A stretch of DNA of 57,144 nt from Bryobacterales bacterium (GCA_027459465.1 DAIDIH010000389.1:1-57144); one strand, 5' to 3'. Counted from the stretch's first letter, positions 7,684 to 16,944 are shown. Numbers and translations are program-made. Notes: a model not told the origin generated them from the sequence alone.

Positions 7684-8352
7684 TTAATCGGGGAGGCGGC
7701 GGATGCGGAGGTTGCGGAACCAGGCTTCGGAGTGGTGATTCTGGAGGCTGATGGGGCTGTGGGACGGACGGCCCGTGAGGCGGGTGGCGACGGCGGGATC
7801 GGTGGTGTGGAATTCCACGACTTTCACGCCGTCGAGCCAGTGCTCGGCGTGCGTGCCCTGGACCACGATGCGGGCTTGATGGAAGACGCCCGGCGCGGGT
7901 TCGGCGGGAGCGGCGGGCGCGATGAGCGAATACAGGGCGCCGGCCATGCGTTTGGGGTCGTGATGGAGGTCCGGCGTGGAGTCGTCGCAGATCTGGTATT
8001 CCAGGCCGCGGGCGCGGGCTTGCCGGCCCTGCTTGTTGGTCCACTCGTCGACGCGCTGGACGAGGTATTTCACGCCGGAGTTGGCGTTGGGCGCGGCTTT
8101 CCATTCGAAGCGGAGATCGAAGGAGCGGTAGGTGGCTGTGGTGCGGATGTCCTGAAAGCCGTCGTTGCGGACCAGGGTGTGGAGGCAGCCGTCGTCGATG
8201 TTCCAGCAGTTAGAGGGAAAGGGCTTGCCGGTGATTTCGAGCCAGCCATTGGTGGTGCGGCCGTCGAACAGCGGCTCGAAGGCGCCGGTAGGTTCGGCGG
8301 CGAGCGAGACCGGTGCGGCGAGCGCGAGGCGGTTGAAGTGGCGGCGGGTCAG
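7684..8352 (-). CDS. DUF1080 (3-keto-disaccharide hydrolase-like) secreted protein, probable CTG start
   Basis: The reading frame encodes a complete DUF1080 domain of about 200 residues: FEPLFDGRTTNGWLEITG near the N-terminus, CLHTLVRNDGFQDIRT, NSGVKYLVQRVDEW, ARGLEYQICDDSTPDLHHDP, and C-terminal SEAWFRNLRIRRLPD. These are beta-sandwich proteins often found in carbohydrate breakdown. No ATG, GTG or TTG precedes the domain. The only sensible start is CTG at 8352, giving MTRRHFNRLALAAPVSLAAE, a convincing Tat/Sec signal with T-R-R-x-F. That CTG overlaps the upstream TPR-gene stop as CTGA, mimicking the usual ATGA coupling. A GTG at 8073 would drop the first half of the domain and is rejected. 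The 222-residue length suits the family. Confidence 0.75.
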   Translation of the reverse strand: MTRRHFNRLALAAPVSLAAEPTGAFEPLFDGRTTNGWLEITGKPFPSNCWNIDDGCLHTLVRNDGFQDIRTTATYRSFDLRFEWKAAPNANSGVKYLVQRVDEWTNKQGRQARARGLEYQICDDSTPDLHHDPKRMAGALYSLIAPAAPAEPAPGVFHQARIVVQGTHAEHWLDGVKVVEFHTTDPAVATRLTGRPSHSPISLQNHHSEAWFRNLRIRRLPD

Positions 8353-10397
8353 GGTTGTTTGCGCTGGGGACCGGATTCTTTCGCTAAGCGGACGCGGGCG
8401 TCTTCCACTTTCTTGGCGACTTTGGCCTCTTCTTCCGGGTCCTGGTCGCCAGGGGCGCTCAGGCGGAAGTTTTTAAGCGAGGCTTCCCACTGGGTGAGGG
8501 CTTCGCGGATTTTGCCCTGGTGAAAGTAGACGTCTCCCAAGTGGTCGTGGACGGTGGGGTCGGTGGACATGTGCTCGAGGGCGAGGCGAAGCTGGGTTTC
8601 GGCTTCGGGGAGCTTGTTCATTTTGAAGTAGACCCAGCCGAGGCTGTCGAGGTAGGCGCCGTTGTTGGGGTCGCGTTCGAGGGCTTTCTGGATGAAGTCC
8701 TTGGCTTCGGCGAGGCGGACGTCGCGGTCGGCGAGCATGTAGCCGATGTAGTTCAGGGCCGAGGCGTTGTCGGGGTCGAGTTCGAGCACTTTGCGGAACT
8801 CGGCCTCCGAGGCGTCGTATTTCTTGAGTTTTTCGAGCATGGCGCCGCGCATGAAGTGGACGTTAATGCGGTCGTCGCGGTTGGTGGCGGCGGCTTCGGC
8901 TTTGTCGAGGGCTTCCTTTTCGTTCTCGAACTGGCGGGCCTTGTCGTAAAGCTGGGCGAGGTTGATGTAGATTTCAGAGTCCTTGCCCTTGCCGAGGAGC
9001 TTTTTCATTTCGGCGATGGCTTCGCTGTTATGGCCGGCGTCGGCGAGGGCGGAGGCGTGCATCTCGGCGAGCATCTGGTTATCGGGAAACTGCTTGACGG
9101 CGGCGTTCGCTTCGTCGAGCGCCTTAGAATACTCGCGGCCGGCGCGGAGGGTATCGATGATCTGGGCTTCGGAGCGCGGCGCCGAGGAGGGGTCGAGCTG
9201 GCCGATCTGGCGGAAGGCGTCGACGGCCTGGACGTACTGTTCGTTGGAGCGGTAGAGGAAGCCGAGGTGTTCGAGGAGGATGGCGCGGTTGGCGCGCTCC
9301 GCCGGGCTGTAGTCCTTCTTTTGGGTGTTGGAGAGGATGTCCTTGAGAGTGGAGATGGCTTCGGGGAGTTTGCCTTCGGCCTCGAGGAGGTTGACGTTGT
9401 TGTAGCGGACTTCGAGGTTGGAAGGATCGATTTCGGAGGCTTTGTCGGCGGCGGCGCGGGCCTGTTTGAAGTCTTTCTGCTGGCGGTAGATCTGGCTGAT
9501 GCGGAGCCAGGACTGGACGTCCTGGGGATCGTCGTTGACGAGGCCCTGGTAGATTTTGAGCGCCTGGTCGAGGTTGTCGCTAAGCATCAGGTCCTGGGCG
9601 AGGGCGCGCTTGAGGTCGGGGTTGGGATCGGGGCTGGCGTCGACGGCGCGGCGGAGGGTTTGGGCGGCGAGGGCGTACTGCTTCATGCGCTCATAGGTGT
9701 CGGCGAGCGCGGAGAGGGTGCGGACGGAGGGGTCCTTGTCGGCGACTTTCTTGAGCAGGTCGGCCGCTTTATCGTTTTCACCCATGTCGGCGTAGAGGAG
9801 GGCCTTGCCGGTGAGAGCGTCCTGGTTTGAGGGGTCGAGGGCGAGCGCCTTGTCGTAGGCGGCCATGGCTTCGGGGGATTTGCCGCTGGCGCGCTGCAGT
9901 TGCCCGATCATGACCCAGGAATCGAGGTCGGTCGGGTCCGCTTGGGCGATCTTCTGCAATTGCTCGAGCGCCTTGCTGACCATGGTTTCGTCGATTTCGT
10001 TGTGTTCGCGGTCCCCGATGAGGCGAAGGTAGATGCGGGCGAGGACGCGGCGGGCGTCGATGTCGTTGGGGTCCTTTTTGAGGAAATCCTGGGCCTGATT
10101 GACGCCGTCGCGGAGGCGGCCGGACTGGATGTAGAAGTCGGAGAGTTCCTCGGCGATGAAGCCGGCGGTGGGGTCGTCGTGCATCGCCTTCCAATAGTTG
10201 TCGACGGCGCGGTCGAAGTAGTCGCCGCGGCTGCCGTAGGCGCCGGACAACTCGGCGTAGAGGTGGCCGAGCGAGTAATGGTAGTAGGCGCCGGCTTTGC
10301 CGGTGGGTTCGGTGGATTGGGCGAACGACGGGACCGCGGCGAGCGCGAGGATGGCGACCGCCAGACGAGACACTCTCATGAAACGGCTCTCTTTCAT
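8349..10397 (-). CDS. secreted TPR-repeat protein
   Basis: The product of about 682 residues has a signal peptide (SRLAVAILALAAVPSFAQS) followed by a long array of tetratricopeptide repeats across nearly the whole length; typical repeat cores are AMAAYDKALALDPSNQDALT, EFRKVLELDPDNASALNYIG and YLDSLGWVYFKMNKLPEAET. TPR arrays act as protein-interaction scaffolds, so this is likely a periplasmic or outer-membrane adaptor. ATG at 10397 is chosen because GGAGAA lies just upstream and the signal peptide follows; ATG at 10379 is possible, and a longer form from a TTG inside a palindrome at 10469 is unlikely. The DUF1080 gene follows with a 4-nt overlap. The N-terminus shows no lipobox. Confidence 0.85.
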   Translation of the reverse strand: MKESRFMRVSRLAVAILALAAVPSFAQSTEPTGKAGAYYHYSLGHLYAELSGAYGSRGDYFDRAVDNYWKAMHDDPTAGFIAEELSDFYIQSGRLRDGVNQAQDFLKKDPNDIDARRVLARIYLRLIGDREHNEIDETMVSKALEQLQKIAQADPTDLDSWVMIGQLQRASGKSPEAMAAYDKALALDPSNQDALTGKALLYADMGENDKAADLLKKVADKDPSVRTLSALADTYERMKQYALAAQTLRRAVDASPDPNPDLKRALAQDLMLSDNLDQALKIYQGLVNDDPQDVQSWLRISQIYRQQKDFKQARAAADKASEIDPSNLEVRYNNVNLLEAEGKLPEAISTLKDILSNTQKKDYSPAERANRAILLEHLGFLYRSNEQYVQAVDAFRQIGQLDPSSAPRSEAQIIDTLRAGREYSKALDEANAAVKQFPDNQMLAEMHASALADAGHNSEAIAEMKKLLGKGKDSEIYINLAQLYDKARQFENEKEALDKAEAAATNRDDRINVHFMRGAMLEKLKKYDASEAEFRKVLELDPDNASALNYIGYMLADRDVRLAEAKDFIQKALERDPNNGAYLDSLGWVYFKMNKLPEAETQLRLALEHMSTDPTVHDHLGDVYFHQGKIREALTQWEASLKNFRLSAPGDQDPEEEAKVAKKVEDARVRLAKESGPQRKQP

Positions 10398-10442
10398 TTT
10401 CTCCGGCGGGTTGAGAGCCGGGAAAAACAGTAACGCAACCCT

Positions 10443-10469
10443 AGTATAGCGCCCCGTTTGCACGTGCAA
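10443..10469 (-). promoter_or_regulatory. putative TPR-gene promoter with 12-bp palindrome
   Basis: TTGCACGTGCAA (10458-10469) is a perfect 12-bp palindrome in the divergent intergenic region between the TPR gene and miaA. On the minus strand TTGCAC serves as a possible -35, with TATACT (10448-10443) 15 bp downstream as -10. A regulator binding the palindrome would block this promoter. TTGACA at 10479-10484 faces miaA but has no clear -10. Confidence 0.35.
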
Positions 10470-10544
10470 CCCTCACCCTTGACATCTCGACGCGGGCGCT
10501 CGGCATCGCGTTACCATCGGTCGGAACGGAGAGTTTCCAACACG

Positions 10545-11504
10545 TTGCAACCAGGCGGGAACCGGCCTTTGATTGTGATTGCGGGTCCGACGGGATCGGG
10601 GAAATCCAGCCTGGCGCTTGAGGTGGCGCTGCGGTACGGCGGGGAGATCCTGAACTGCGACTCGGTGCAGATTTACCGGCATTTCGACATCGGGAGCGCG
10701 AAGATTCCGGCGGGAGAGCGGCGGGGCGTGCCGCATCATTTGATCGGCATTGCCGACCCGGATGAGGTGTTTACGGCGGGGGACTACGCGCGCGCGGCGC
10801 GGCGGACGGCGGAGGAGGTGAGCGGCCGGGGGCGGGTTCCGGTAGTGGCCGGAGGGACGGGGTTTTATCTGCGGGCGTTTCTGGAGGGATTGGCGGAGGC
10901 TCCGGCGCGGGACGAGGCGCTGCGGCGGAGGCTGGTGAAGCGGGAGGAGCGGCGGCCGGGGTCGCTGCACCGGATCCTGCGGCGGTTGGACCGGGCGGCG
11001 GCCGGGCGGATTCATCCTCGGGATGTGCAGAAGACAGTGCGGGCGGTGGAGGCGTGTTTGCTCGCGCGGCGGCCTTTGAGCGAGCAGTGGGCGGCGGGCC
11101 GGGCGCCGATCGAGGGTTTCCGGGTTTTGCGGGTGGTGTTGAACCCAGGGCGGGCGGCATTGCGGGAGCGGCTGGATGCGCGGCTGCGGGAGATGTTCGC
11201 GCGGGGATTGGTGGAGGAGACGCGGCGGATTCTGGCGATGGGGTATCCGGCGAGCGCGAAGCCGTTCGAGAGCCTGGGGTACCGGCAGGCGCTGGAGGTC
11301 GTCCGGGGGACGTTGACGGAAGCGGAGGCGTTGGAGGCGGCGCAGGTGGCGACGCGGCAGTACGCCAAGCGGCAGGTGACGTGGTTCCGGCGGGAGCCTG
11401 GGGCGAAGTGGTTTGAGGGGTTTGGGGACGAGCCGGGGGTGCGAGCGGCGGTGTTTGGGTGGCTGGATGAGGCGATCGGCGCCGGCGGGGGCGGTAGTGG
11501 ATAA
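10545..11504 (+). CDS. miaA: tRNA dimethylallyltransferase MiaA
   Basis: MiaA adds a dimethylallyl group to N6 of A37 in tRNAs reading UNN codons. Motifs are diagnostic: P-loop IVIAGPTGSGKSSLA, the tRNA-binding ILNCDSVQIYRHFDIGSAK, PHHLIGIADPDEVFTAGDY, VPVVAGGTGFYLRAFLEG, and C-terminal PFESLGYRQALE and QYAKRQVTWFRRE. The TTG at 10545 (MQPGGNRPLIV) is chosen because GGAGAG lies 11 nt upstream and because 319 residues is the usual family length. Upstream starts would only add a low-complexity basic leader. An 18-bp gap separates it from the next gene. Confidence 0.93.
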   Translation: MQPGGNRPLIVIAGPTGSGKSSLALEVALRYGGEILNCDSVQIYRHFDIGSAKIPAGERRGVPHHLIGIADPDEVFTAGDYARAARRTAEEVSGRGRVPVVAGGTGFYLRAFLEGLAEAPARDEALRRRLVKREERRPGSLHRILRRLDRAAAGRIHPRDVQKTVRAVEACLLARRPLSEQWAAGRAPIEGFRVLRVVLNPGRAALRERLDARLREMFARGLVEETRRILAMGYPASAKPFESLGYRQALEVVRGTLTEAEALEAAQVATRQYAKRQVTWFRREPGAKWFEGFGDEPGVRAAVFGWLDEAIGAGGGGSG

Positions 11505-11522
11505 AATCATGACCGAGGTTTT

Positions 11523-13643
11523 ATGAATCCTCCAGAAACTTCCGACGGCATGACGCGGCGGGCCGCGCTGACTTTGCTGGGGGGCGTGGCGATGGCGGCG
11601 CCCATGGATGCGGCGGGCGGGCCGGCGCCGTGGTATGAAGCGATGCGGCGGTGCGGGCAGACGAACTTCAACGAGCACGACTTAGTCGACTACGACGTCG
11701 CCTCGTGGATGGATTACTGGACGAGCCTGAAAGTGGACACGCTGTTGATCAACGGCGGCGGCATCCTGGCTTTCTATCCGACCAAGGTGCCGTATCATCA
11801 CCGGAGCCAGTATCTTGGTTCGCGCGACTTATTCGGGGATTTCGCGAAGGCTTGTAAGCCGCGTAACATCCGGCTGGTGGCGCGGATGGATTGTAACTAT
11901 GTGTACGAGGACGCGGCGAAGGCGCATCCGGAGTGGATCGAGCGGCTGGCCGACGGGAGCCCGGTGACGCACCCGCAGTCGCCGTGGCTGTTCAAGACGT
12001 GTATGTACTCGTCGTACTTCACCGGGCAGATGCCGGCGATTTACCGGGAGATGAATTCGCTGTATGAGTTCGACGGGTTCTTCACGAACGGGTGGCCGGG
12101 GGTGAACCGTCCGGGACCGTGCCACTGCGACGCGTGCCAGGGCGCGCCGGAGGCGGGGACACCGGAGTTTCTGGAGCGGCACCGGGAGAGGGTGCCCGAA
12201 ATCTGGAATTTGTGGAACTCGATTGCGCGGGAGAAGAGCCCGGCGAATGTGTATGTGGGGAACCTGGGCGGAGGGATCCGCGCTGTGCTGGACCTGAAGC
12301 AGATTGCGGGGGTGGCGCATTGGTTCAATGCCGATCATCAGGGGCGGAGCGGGGTGACGCCGGTATGGGACTGCGCGCAGCAGGGGCGCGTGGCGCGGAG
12401 CGTGATGCTGGGGCGGACGGCGACGAACGTGACCGGAGCGTATGCGAACACGCAGCCGCTGTGGCGGCATACCAGCAAGGCGCCGGAAGAGATGACGATG
12501 TGGCTGGCGCAGACGGCGGCCTCGGGGATGACGCCGTGGTTTCACTGGCTCGGAGGGAAGCCGGAAGATAACCGGTGGCGGGAGACGGGGCGGGAATTCT
12601 TCACCTGGCTCCAGGCGAACGAGCGGCATTTCGTGAACCGGGCGCCGCTGGCGAACCTTGCGGTGGTGTTCAGCCAGCGGGTGAATGCGTACTATCAGGC
12701 GCCGGGCGGAGGCGATGCGACGGAGTACTTACAGGGGATGTACCAAACGTTGCTCGATGGCCGGTTTCTGTTCGATTTCGTGCACGAGGATTCGCTCGAT
12801 GCGGCGTCGCTTAGTAAGTATGACGCGCTGGTTCTGCCGAATTGTGCGTTGCTGAGTAACTTACAGTGCGGCCAGTTACGCGGGTTCGCGGCCCGGGGCG
12901 GGTCGATTCTGGCCACGTTTGAGACGAGTTTCTACGATGAGAAGGGGTTCGCGCGGGCGACGCCGGGTCTGGCGGATCTGTTCGGCATCACGCCGGACGG
13001 AGGCGTGGTTCCCCCGGACGGGAATGCGGCGTATGCGCGGATCGAGCGGCGGCATCCGATCCTGGATGGGTTTTCGCGGACGGCGATTCTGCCCTTTGCC
13101 GAACATTACCGGCCGCTGAAGGCGTTAGAAGAGGTTCCGGCGACAGTGATTCCGCCGTATCCGGCGTTTCCTCCCGAGATGGTGTATCCGCGGACGGCGA
13201 GGACGACGCAGCCGGCGGCGGTGGTGAGGGAACAAGGGAAGAGCCGGCTGGTGTTTCTGCCGGGGGACGTGTGCCGCTCTTACTGGCGGTCGCAGAATCC
13301 GGATCTTTCGCGCCTGCTCAAGAATTCGATCCGGTGGATGCTGCCGCATCAGCCAGTGGAGGTGGCGGGCGACGGGCTGGTGGAGTTATTCGCGTGGAGG
13401 ACGGAGGCGGGGTATGCGATTCACTTACTCAATTACACGAATCCGGATGCGATGCGGGGGTGGTTCACGCGGAATTACGCGACTGGCCCGCAGAAGGTTC
13501 GCGTCACGCTGCCGGGAGGGACGAAAGTGAGCCGGGCGCGGTTATTGCGGGCGGGGGTGGATGTGAATCTGGAGCAGCCCGGGGAGGCGGTGGAGTTCAC
13601 GGTTCCGGAGGTTCGGGGTTATGAGGTGGTGGCGCTGAGTTAG
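11523..13643 (+). CDS. Tat-signal glycoside hydrolase-like protein (GHL6/beta-galactosidase trimerisation type)
   Basis: The 706-residue protein has a twin-arginine leader (GMTRRAALTLLGGVAMAAPM). The next 350 residues look like a TIM barrel of the hypothetical glycoside hydrolase (GHL6-like) group: WMDYWTSLKVDTLLINGGGI, LVARMDCNYVYEDAAKAHPE, and YEFDGFFTNGWPG with a CHCDAC cysteine cluster. The middle (EYLQGMYQTLLDGRFLFDFV, YDALVLPNCALLS, GSILATFETSFYDEKG) matches a beta-galactosidase trimerisation/glutamine-amidotransferase-like fold. The C-terminus is a beta-rich domain. It is probably an exported enzyme acting on plant or microbial glycans; substrate and catalytic acids are not certain. 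GAGG four bases before ATG supports the start. Confidence 0.75.
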   Translation: MNPPETSDGMTRRAALTLLGGVAMAAPMDAAGGPAPWYEAMRRCGQTNFNEHDLVDYDVASWMDYWTSLKVDTLLINGGGILAFYPTKVPYHHRSQYLGSRDLFGDFAKACKPRNIRLVARMDCNYVYEDAAKAHPEWIERLADGSPVTHPQSPWLFKTCMYSSYFTGQMPAIYREMNSLYEFDGFFTNGWPGVNRPGPCHCDACQGAPEAGTPEFLERHRERVPEIWNLWNSIAREKSPANVYVGNLGGGIRAVLDLKQIAGVAHWFNADHQGRSGVTPVWDCAQQGRVARSVMLGRTATNVTGAYANTQPLWRHTSKAPEEMTMWLAQTAASGMTPWFHWLGGKPEDNRWRETGREFFTWLQANERHFVNRAPLANLAVVFSQRVNAYYQAPGGGDATEYLQGMYQTLLDGRFLFDFVHEDSLDAASLSKYDALVLPNCALLSNLQCGQLRGFAARGGSILATFETSFYDEKGFARATPGLADLFGITPDGGVVPPDGNAAYARIERRHPILDGFSRTAILPFAEHYRPLKALEEVPATVIPPYPAFPPEMVYPRTARTTQPAAVVREQGKSRLVFLPGDVCRSYWRSQNPDLSRLLKNSIRWMLPHQPVEVAGDGLVELFAWRTEAGYAIHLLNYTNPDAMRGWFTRNYATGPQKVRVTLPGGTKVSRARLLRAGVDVNLEQPGEAVEFTVPEVRGYEVVALS

Positions 13644-13711
13644 CCGGATTACAGTCCATTAAGCGCAATCCATCTAACACCGTACGCAAAAATGGGCGCC
13701 GCGGCACGATA

Positions 13712-13721
13712 AATCGCGATT
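13712..13721. promoter_or_regulatory. AATCGCGATT palindrome upstream of an unknown gene
   Basis: A perfect 10-bp palindrome lies in the 149-bp gap before the gene at 13793. No convincing promoter hexamers surround it, so a regulatory role is only a possibility. Confidence 0.2.
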
Positions 13722-13792
13722 CATCGGCCAGAAAAGAGGCTGGCGGGTGTACACTGAACCGTGCCGCACGCCGGAAATGGAGTTCCTTGCAT

Positions 13793-14554
13793 ATGACGTT
13801 TTTAGCCTTTCTCCTAAGTTATCGCACTACGTTCACGGATCCCGAAGCGATCTTTCAGGCCTTCGACGCCTATCTCTTTCAAGAGAACCAAGACGGCTAT
13901 CTCAACGATCTGAAGGCGCAGAAGGATTTTCGGGTGGCGGAGCAAGCGCGGGACCAGTGCGCTCTGGCGCTCAGCGCCGCGGGCGGAAATGGAGCCGCGA
14001 GGCAAGCCGCGTTTCAGGCGATGGTGGCGGCGTTGGACGTGCATGGGCAGACGGTAAAGGCGAAGTTTGAGCGCAGGGCGTTGAAACGGGCGGCGAATCA
14101 CAACGGCGCCGTCGCGATGGCGGCCGCGGCGACGCCGATGCCGCTCGAACGGCAGATCGGCGGGGACCGGGTGCTGCATTTCACGACCGCGTTCGCTGCG
14201 ATTGTGGCGTCGAGCAAGCTGCGGCTGACTCGCACGTCGGACCAGGGTTGTATTTTCTGCGTCCCGGCGCGCTATGCGGGATTCATTGCGCAGGAACCGC
14301 CGGCGAGCGTGAAGCTGATGTTCGATATTCATGGCGATCTGAGCCATTATCTGGAATTTAATCCGGAAGACAGCCGGAGCTTCGAAAGCTACAATAGCCG
14401 CATCGATGGGAGACTCAAGGGGCAGAAAGAGTTGAAGATATCGCACGAAATTCTGGAGCTGAACCGCCGCAATCCCCAGTGGTACGAGTGGAAAGGGAGG
14501 TCGCAGGGCGGATGGGCGCTGGTGCCCGGACCGTACGACTGGAAGACCGCTTAA
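13793..14554 (+). CDS. hypothetical protein, family not recognised
   Basis: The 253-residue product starts MTFLAFLLSYRTTFTDPEAI; GGAG lies 10 nt before the ATG at 13793, which favours it over the TTG two codons earlier. The first 15 residues are hydrophobic but not a clear signal peptide. Residues 20-110 are mostly helical and charged (LNDLKAQKDFRVAEQARDQC, VHGQTVKAKFERRALKRAAN). The second half is more beta-like (VKLMFDIHGDLSHYLEFNPE) and ends WYEWKGRSQGGWALVPGPYD. Only two Cys are close together (GCIFC). Codon usage looks like its neighbours. It converges on hemB with a 21-bp gap. I can assign no function. Confidence 0.7.
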   Translation: MTFLAFLLSYRTTFTDPEAIFQAFDAYLFQENQDGYLNDLKAQKDFRVAEQARDQCALALSAAGGNGAARQAAFQAMVAALDVHGQTVKAKFERRALKRAANHNGAVAMAAAATPMPLERQIGGDRVLHFTTAFAAIVASSKLRLTRTSDQGCIFCVPARYAGFIAQEPPASVKLMFDIHGDLSHYLEFNPEDSRSFESYNSRIDGRLKGQKELKISHEILELNRRNPQWYEWKGRSQGGWALVPGPYDWKTA

Positions 14555-14575
14555 CGTGGTCGCCGGAGGCGGGCG

Positions 14576-15544
14576 TTAGAGCAGTTTAGCGGCGGGGACG
14601 GCAAAGTAAGTCAGCACGAAGTCGGCGCCGGCGCGGCGGATGGCGGTGAGGGATTCCATCATGGCGCGGGGGCCGTCGAGCCAGCCGTTGCGGGCGGCGG
14701 CCTGGATCATGCTGAACTCGCCGCTGACCTGGTAGGCGCCGACGGGCGCATCGAACCGGTCCCGGGTCATGCGGATGATGTCGAGACAAGGCATGGCGGG
14801 TTTGACCATGACCATGTCGGCGCCTTCTTCGAGGTCGAGTTCGATTTCGAGCATGGCTTCGCGGGAGTTGGCCGGGTCCATCTGGTAGGAGCGGCGGTCG
14901 CCGAACTGGGGGGCCGATTCGGCGGCTTCGCGGAACGGACCGTAGAAAACGGTGGCGTACTTGGCGGCGTAGGACAGGATCGGCGTCATCGCAAAACCGG
15001 CCGAGTCCAGGGCGGCGCGGATGGCGGCGACGCGGCCGTCCATCATGTCGGAGGGGGCGACGATGTCGGCGCCGGCGCGGGCGTGGGAGACGGCGGTTTT
15101 GGCGAGCCACTCCAGCGTGGGGTCGTTGGCGACGTCGCCGTTGACGATGAAGCCGCAGTGGCCGTGGCTGGTGTATTCGCAGTTGCAAACATCGGTCATG
15201 ACGAGCAGTTTGGGGTGCTCGCGTTTGAGGGCGCGGACAGCCTGCTGGACGATGCCCTGCTCATCGTAGGCGCCGGAGGCGAGTTCGTCTTTTTCCGCCG
15301 GGATGCCAAAGAGGATGACGCCGCCGATGCCGAGGCGGACGAGTTCGGCGCAGTCCTTTACGAGTTGATCGATGGAAAGCTGATAGTTGCCCGGCATGGC
15401 GCCGATTTCTTTCCGGACGCCTTCGCCGGCAACGACGAACAGCGGCAGGATGAACTGCGCGGGATCGAGGCGGGTTTCGCGGCGGAGACTGCGCAGGGCT
15501 GCGGTGGCGCGCAGGCGGCGCAGGCGGTGGGTGGGGAAGGCCAT
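14576..15544 (-). CDS. hemB: porphobilinogen synthase (delta-aminolevulinic acid dehydratase)
   Basis: HemB condenses two 5-aminolevulinate molecules to porphobilinogen in tetrapyrrole synthesis. The 322-residue protein has the expected motifs: [38 protein letters not shown] with the C-x-C ... C zinc-binding set, [19 protein letters not shown], the active-site Lys regions [17 protein letters not shown] and [15 protein letters not shown], and [18 protein letters not shown]. The zinc cysteines mark it as the Zn-dependent type. ATG at 15544 is preferred since GGAG lies about 10 nt upstream and [20 protein letters not shown] is a normal HemB N-terminus. It is divergent from erpA. Confidence 0.96.
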   Translation of the reverse strand: MAFPTHRLRRLRATAALRSLRRETRLDPAQFILPLFVVAGEGVRKEIGAMPGNYQLSIDQLVKDCAELVRLGIGGVILFGIPAEKDELASGAYDEQGIVQQAVRALKREHPKLLVMTDVCNCEYTSHGHCGFIVNGDVANDPTLEWLAKTAVSHARAGADIVAPSDMMDGRVAAIRAALDSAGFAMTPILSYAAKYATVFYGPFREAAESAPQFGDRRSYQMDPANSREAMLEIELDLEEGADMVMVKPAMPCLDIIRMTRDRFDAPVGAYQVSGEFSMIQAAARNGWLDGPRAMMESLTAIRRAGADFVLTYFAVPAAKLL

Positions 15545-15593
15545 GGGTCTGCTCCGAGAATAGCATCGGGGATACGGGCGGACTTTCCGGCTC

Positions 15594-15623
15594 TTGCGCG
15601 GGTTCGTTGCATCGCGGGATAAT
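15594..15623 (+). promoter_or_regulatory. putative erpA promoter
   Basis: TTGCGC (15594-15599) and GATAAT (15618-15623) are separated by 18 bp and precede the erpA ATG by about 40 nt, in the divergent hemB-erpA gap. Confidence 0.35.
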
Positions 15624-15664
15624 GAAAGCGAATCCAATCCTGCGGGAGAGCAAATCAGAATTTT

Positions 15665-15988
15665 ATGGTGCAACTGACCGAGCGGGCCGTTGAAAAGGTA
15701 AGCGAGATTCTTAACACCCAGAACCCGAAGCCGAGCGGGCTGCGCATCGCGGTGGTCGGCGGGGGGTGCTCGGGGTTCAGCTATTCGATGGCGTTCGAGA
15801 ACGCCCCGGGACTGCTGGACAAGACGTATAAGTTCGGAGACCTGAAGGTTTTTGTCGATCAGGCCAGCATGCTGTATCTCGACGGCGCGGAAGTGGACTA
15901 CGTGGAGACGCTGGAAGGTTCGGGCTTCAAGTTCAACAACCCCAACGTGAAGAGCACCTGCGGGTGCGGCAGTTCCTTCAGCGCGTAA
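15665..15988 (+). CDS. erpA: A-type iron-sulfur cluster carrier (ErpA/IscA family)
   Basis: The 107-residue protein is a canonical HesB/IscA/ErpA carrier that receives Fe-S clusters and passes them to apoproteins. The three ligand cysteines are present: C35 in GGGCSGFSY and C99/C101 in STCGCGSSF. Length and N-terminus ([16 protein letters not shown]) are standard. Which A-type subgroup it belongs to is not resolved, so the symbol is provisional. It heads a plus-strand run with murQ and murA; the murQ start follows 23 nt after its stop. The Tat-exported molybdenum hydroxylase elsewhere in the window is one possible Fe-S client. Confidence 0.9.
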   Translation: MVQLTERAVEKVSEILNTQNPKPSGLRIAVVGGGCSGFSYSMAFENAPGLLDKTYKFGDLKVFVDQASMLYLDGAEVDYVETLEGSGFKFNNPNVKSTCGCGSSFSA

Positions 15989-16011
15989 GCAGCGGAAAGC
16001 GTCCTCACCGG

Positions 16012-16929
16012 ATGAACCGCAGCGATGCCGTTTCGTCGCTGGACGAACTGCTCACCGAGCAGGTGAATCCGGCTTCCCTTGGCATCGACAGCAAGTCGAC
16101 GCTCGAAATCCTCACCATCATGAACGAGCAGGACGCAGTAGTTCCCGCGTCCGTGCGCGCCGTATTGCCCGACATCGCCAGGGCGGTGGACCGGATCGTG
16201 GCGGCATTTCAGGCGGGCGGCCACCTGTTCTACATCGGCGCGGGCACGAGCGGACGGCTCGGGGTGCTCGACGCCTCCGAGTGTCCGCCGACGTTCAACG
16301 TGTCTCCCGAACTGGTGCAAGGGATCATCGCCGGAGGCGAGCGGGCGCTGGCTCATGCCACGGAGGCGAGCGAGGACGACCCGGCGTTGGGCGAACACGA
16401 TCTGCTGTTCCGGGGCTTCGGGCCGAAGGACGTGCTGTGCGGGATTGCGGCTAGCGGGCGGACGCCCTATGTGCTGGGCGCGATCCGTGCGGCGCGGCGG
16501 CTCAGGGCGGCCACGATTGGAATAAGCTGCACGCCGGACTCGGAACTTTCGCGCGAAGCGGAGATCGCGATCACTCCCCTGCCCGGCCCCGAAATCATCG
16601 CGGGCTCCACGCGGATGAAGGCGGGCACGGCGACGAAGTTAGTGTTGAACATGCTGACGACGGCGTCGATGATCCGGCAGGGGTGCGTGTACGGGAACCT
16701 GATGGTGAACGTGCAGCCGAAGAACGAAAAGCTGCTGGCGAGGGCGCGGCGGATTGTGAGCCAGGCGGCGGAAGTGAGTCCGGAGGAGGCCGCGAAGCTG
16801 CTCAACATGGCGGGGGACGTGGTGAAGACGGCGATTGTGATGGGGCGGCGCAAGGTGGAGCGCCCGGCAGCCGAGATACTGCTGGCGCGCGCCGGCGGAA
16901 GCGTTTCGCGGGCGCTCACGCTAGAGTAA
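16012..16929 (+). CDS. murQ: N-acetylmuramic acid 6-phosphate etherase
   Basis: MurQ cleaves the lactyl ether of MurNAc-6-phosphate to GlcNAc-6-phosphate in cell-wall recycling. The 305-residue protein has an SIS fold with [20 protein letters not shown], the catalytic Glu in [29 protein letters not shown], and the [18 protein letters not shown] signature. ATG at 16012 ([20 protein letters not shown]) gives the normal length; the TEQVNP-type N-terminus is typical. The murA gene starts 15 nt after its stop, so recycling and new precursor synthesis are encoded together. Confidence 0.95.
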   Translation: MNRSDAVSSLDELLTEQVNPASLGIDSKSTLEILTIMNEQDAVVPASVRAVLPDIARAVDRIVAAFQAGGHLFYIGAGTSGRLGVLDASECPPTFNVSPELVQGIIAGGERALAHATEASEDDPALGEHDLLFRGFGPKDVLCGIAASGRTPYVLGAIRAARRLRAATIGISCTPDSELSREAEIAITPLPGPEIIAGSTRMKAGTATKLVLNMLTTASMIRQGCVYGNLMVNVQPKNEKLLARARRIVSQAAEVSPEEAAKLLNMAGDVVKTAIVMGRRKVERPAAEILLARAGGSVSRALTLE

Positions 16930-16944
16930 AGCGAACAACCTGGC

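Noticed and set aside
7684..8073. GTG 8073 as start of the DUF1080 gene
   Set aside because: It removes the first half of the domain and the signal peptide, which are present upstream in frame.
8520..9830. A 436-codon plus-strand frame opposite the TPR gene
   Set aside because: Repetitive Gly/Val/Glu composition mirrors the TPR codons; no domain.
10458..10544. Extended N-terminus of MiaA from TTG 10458
   Set aside because: Adds a basic, low-complexity leader from within a palindrome; TTG 10545 has a better Shine-Dalgarno and normal length.
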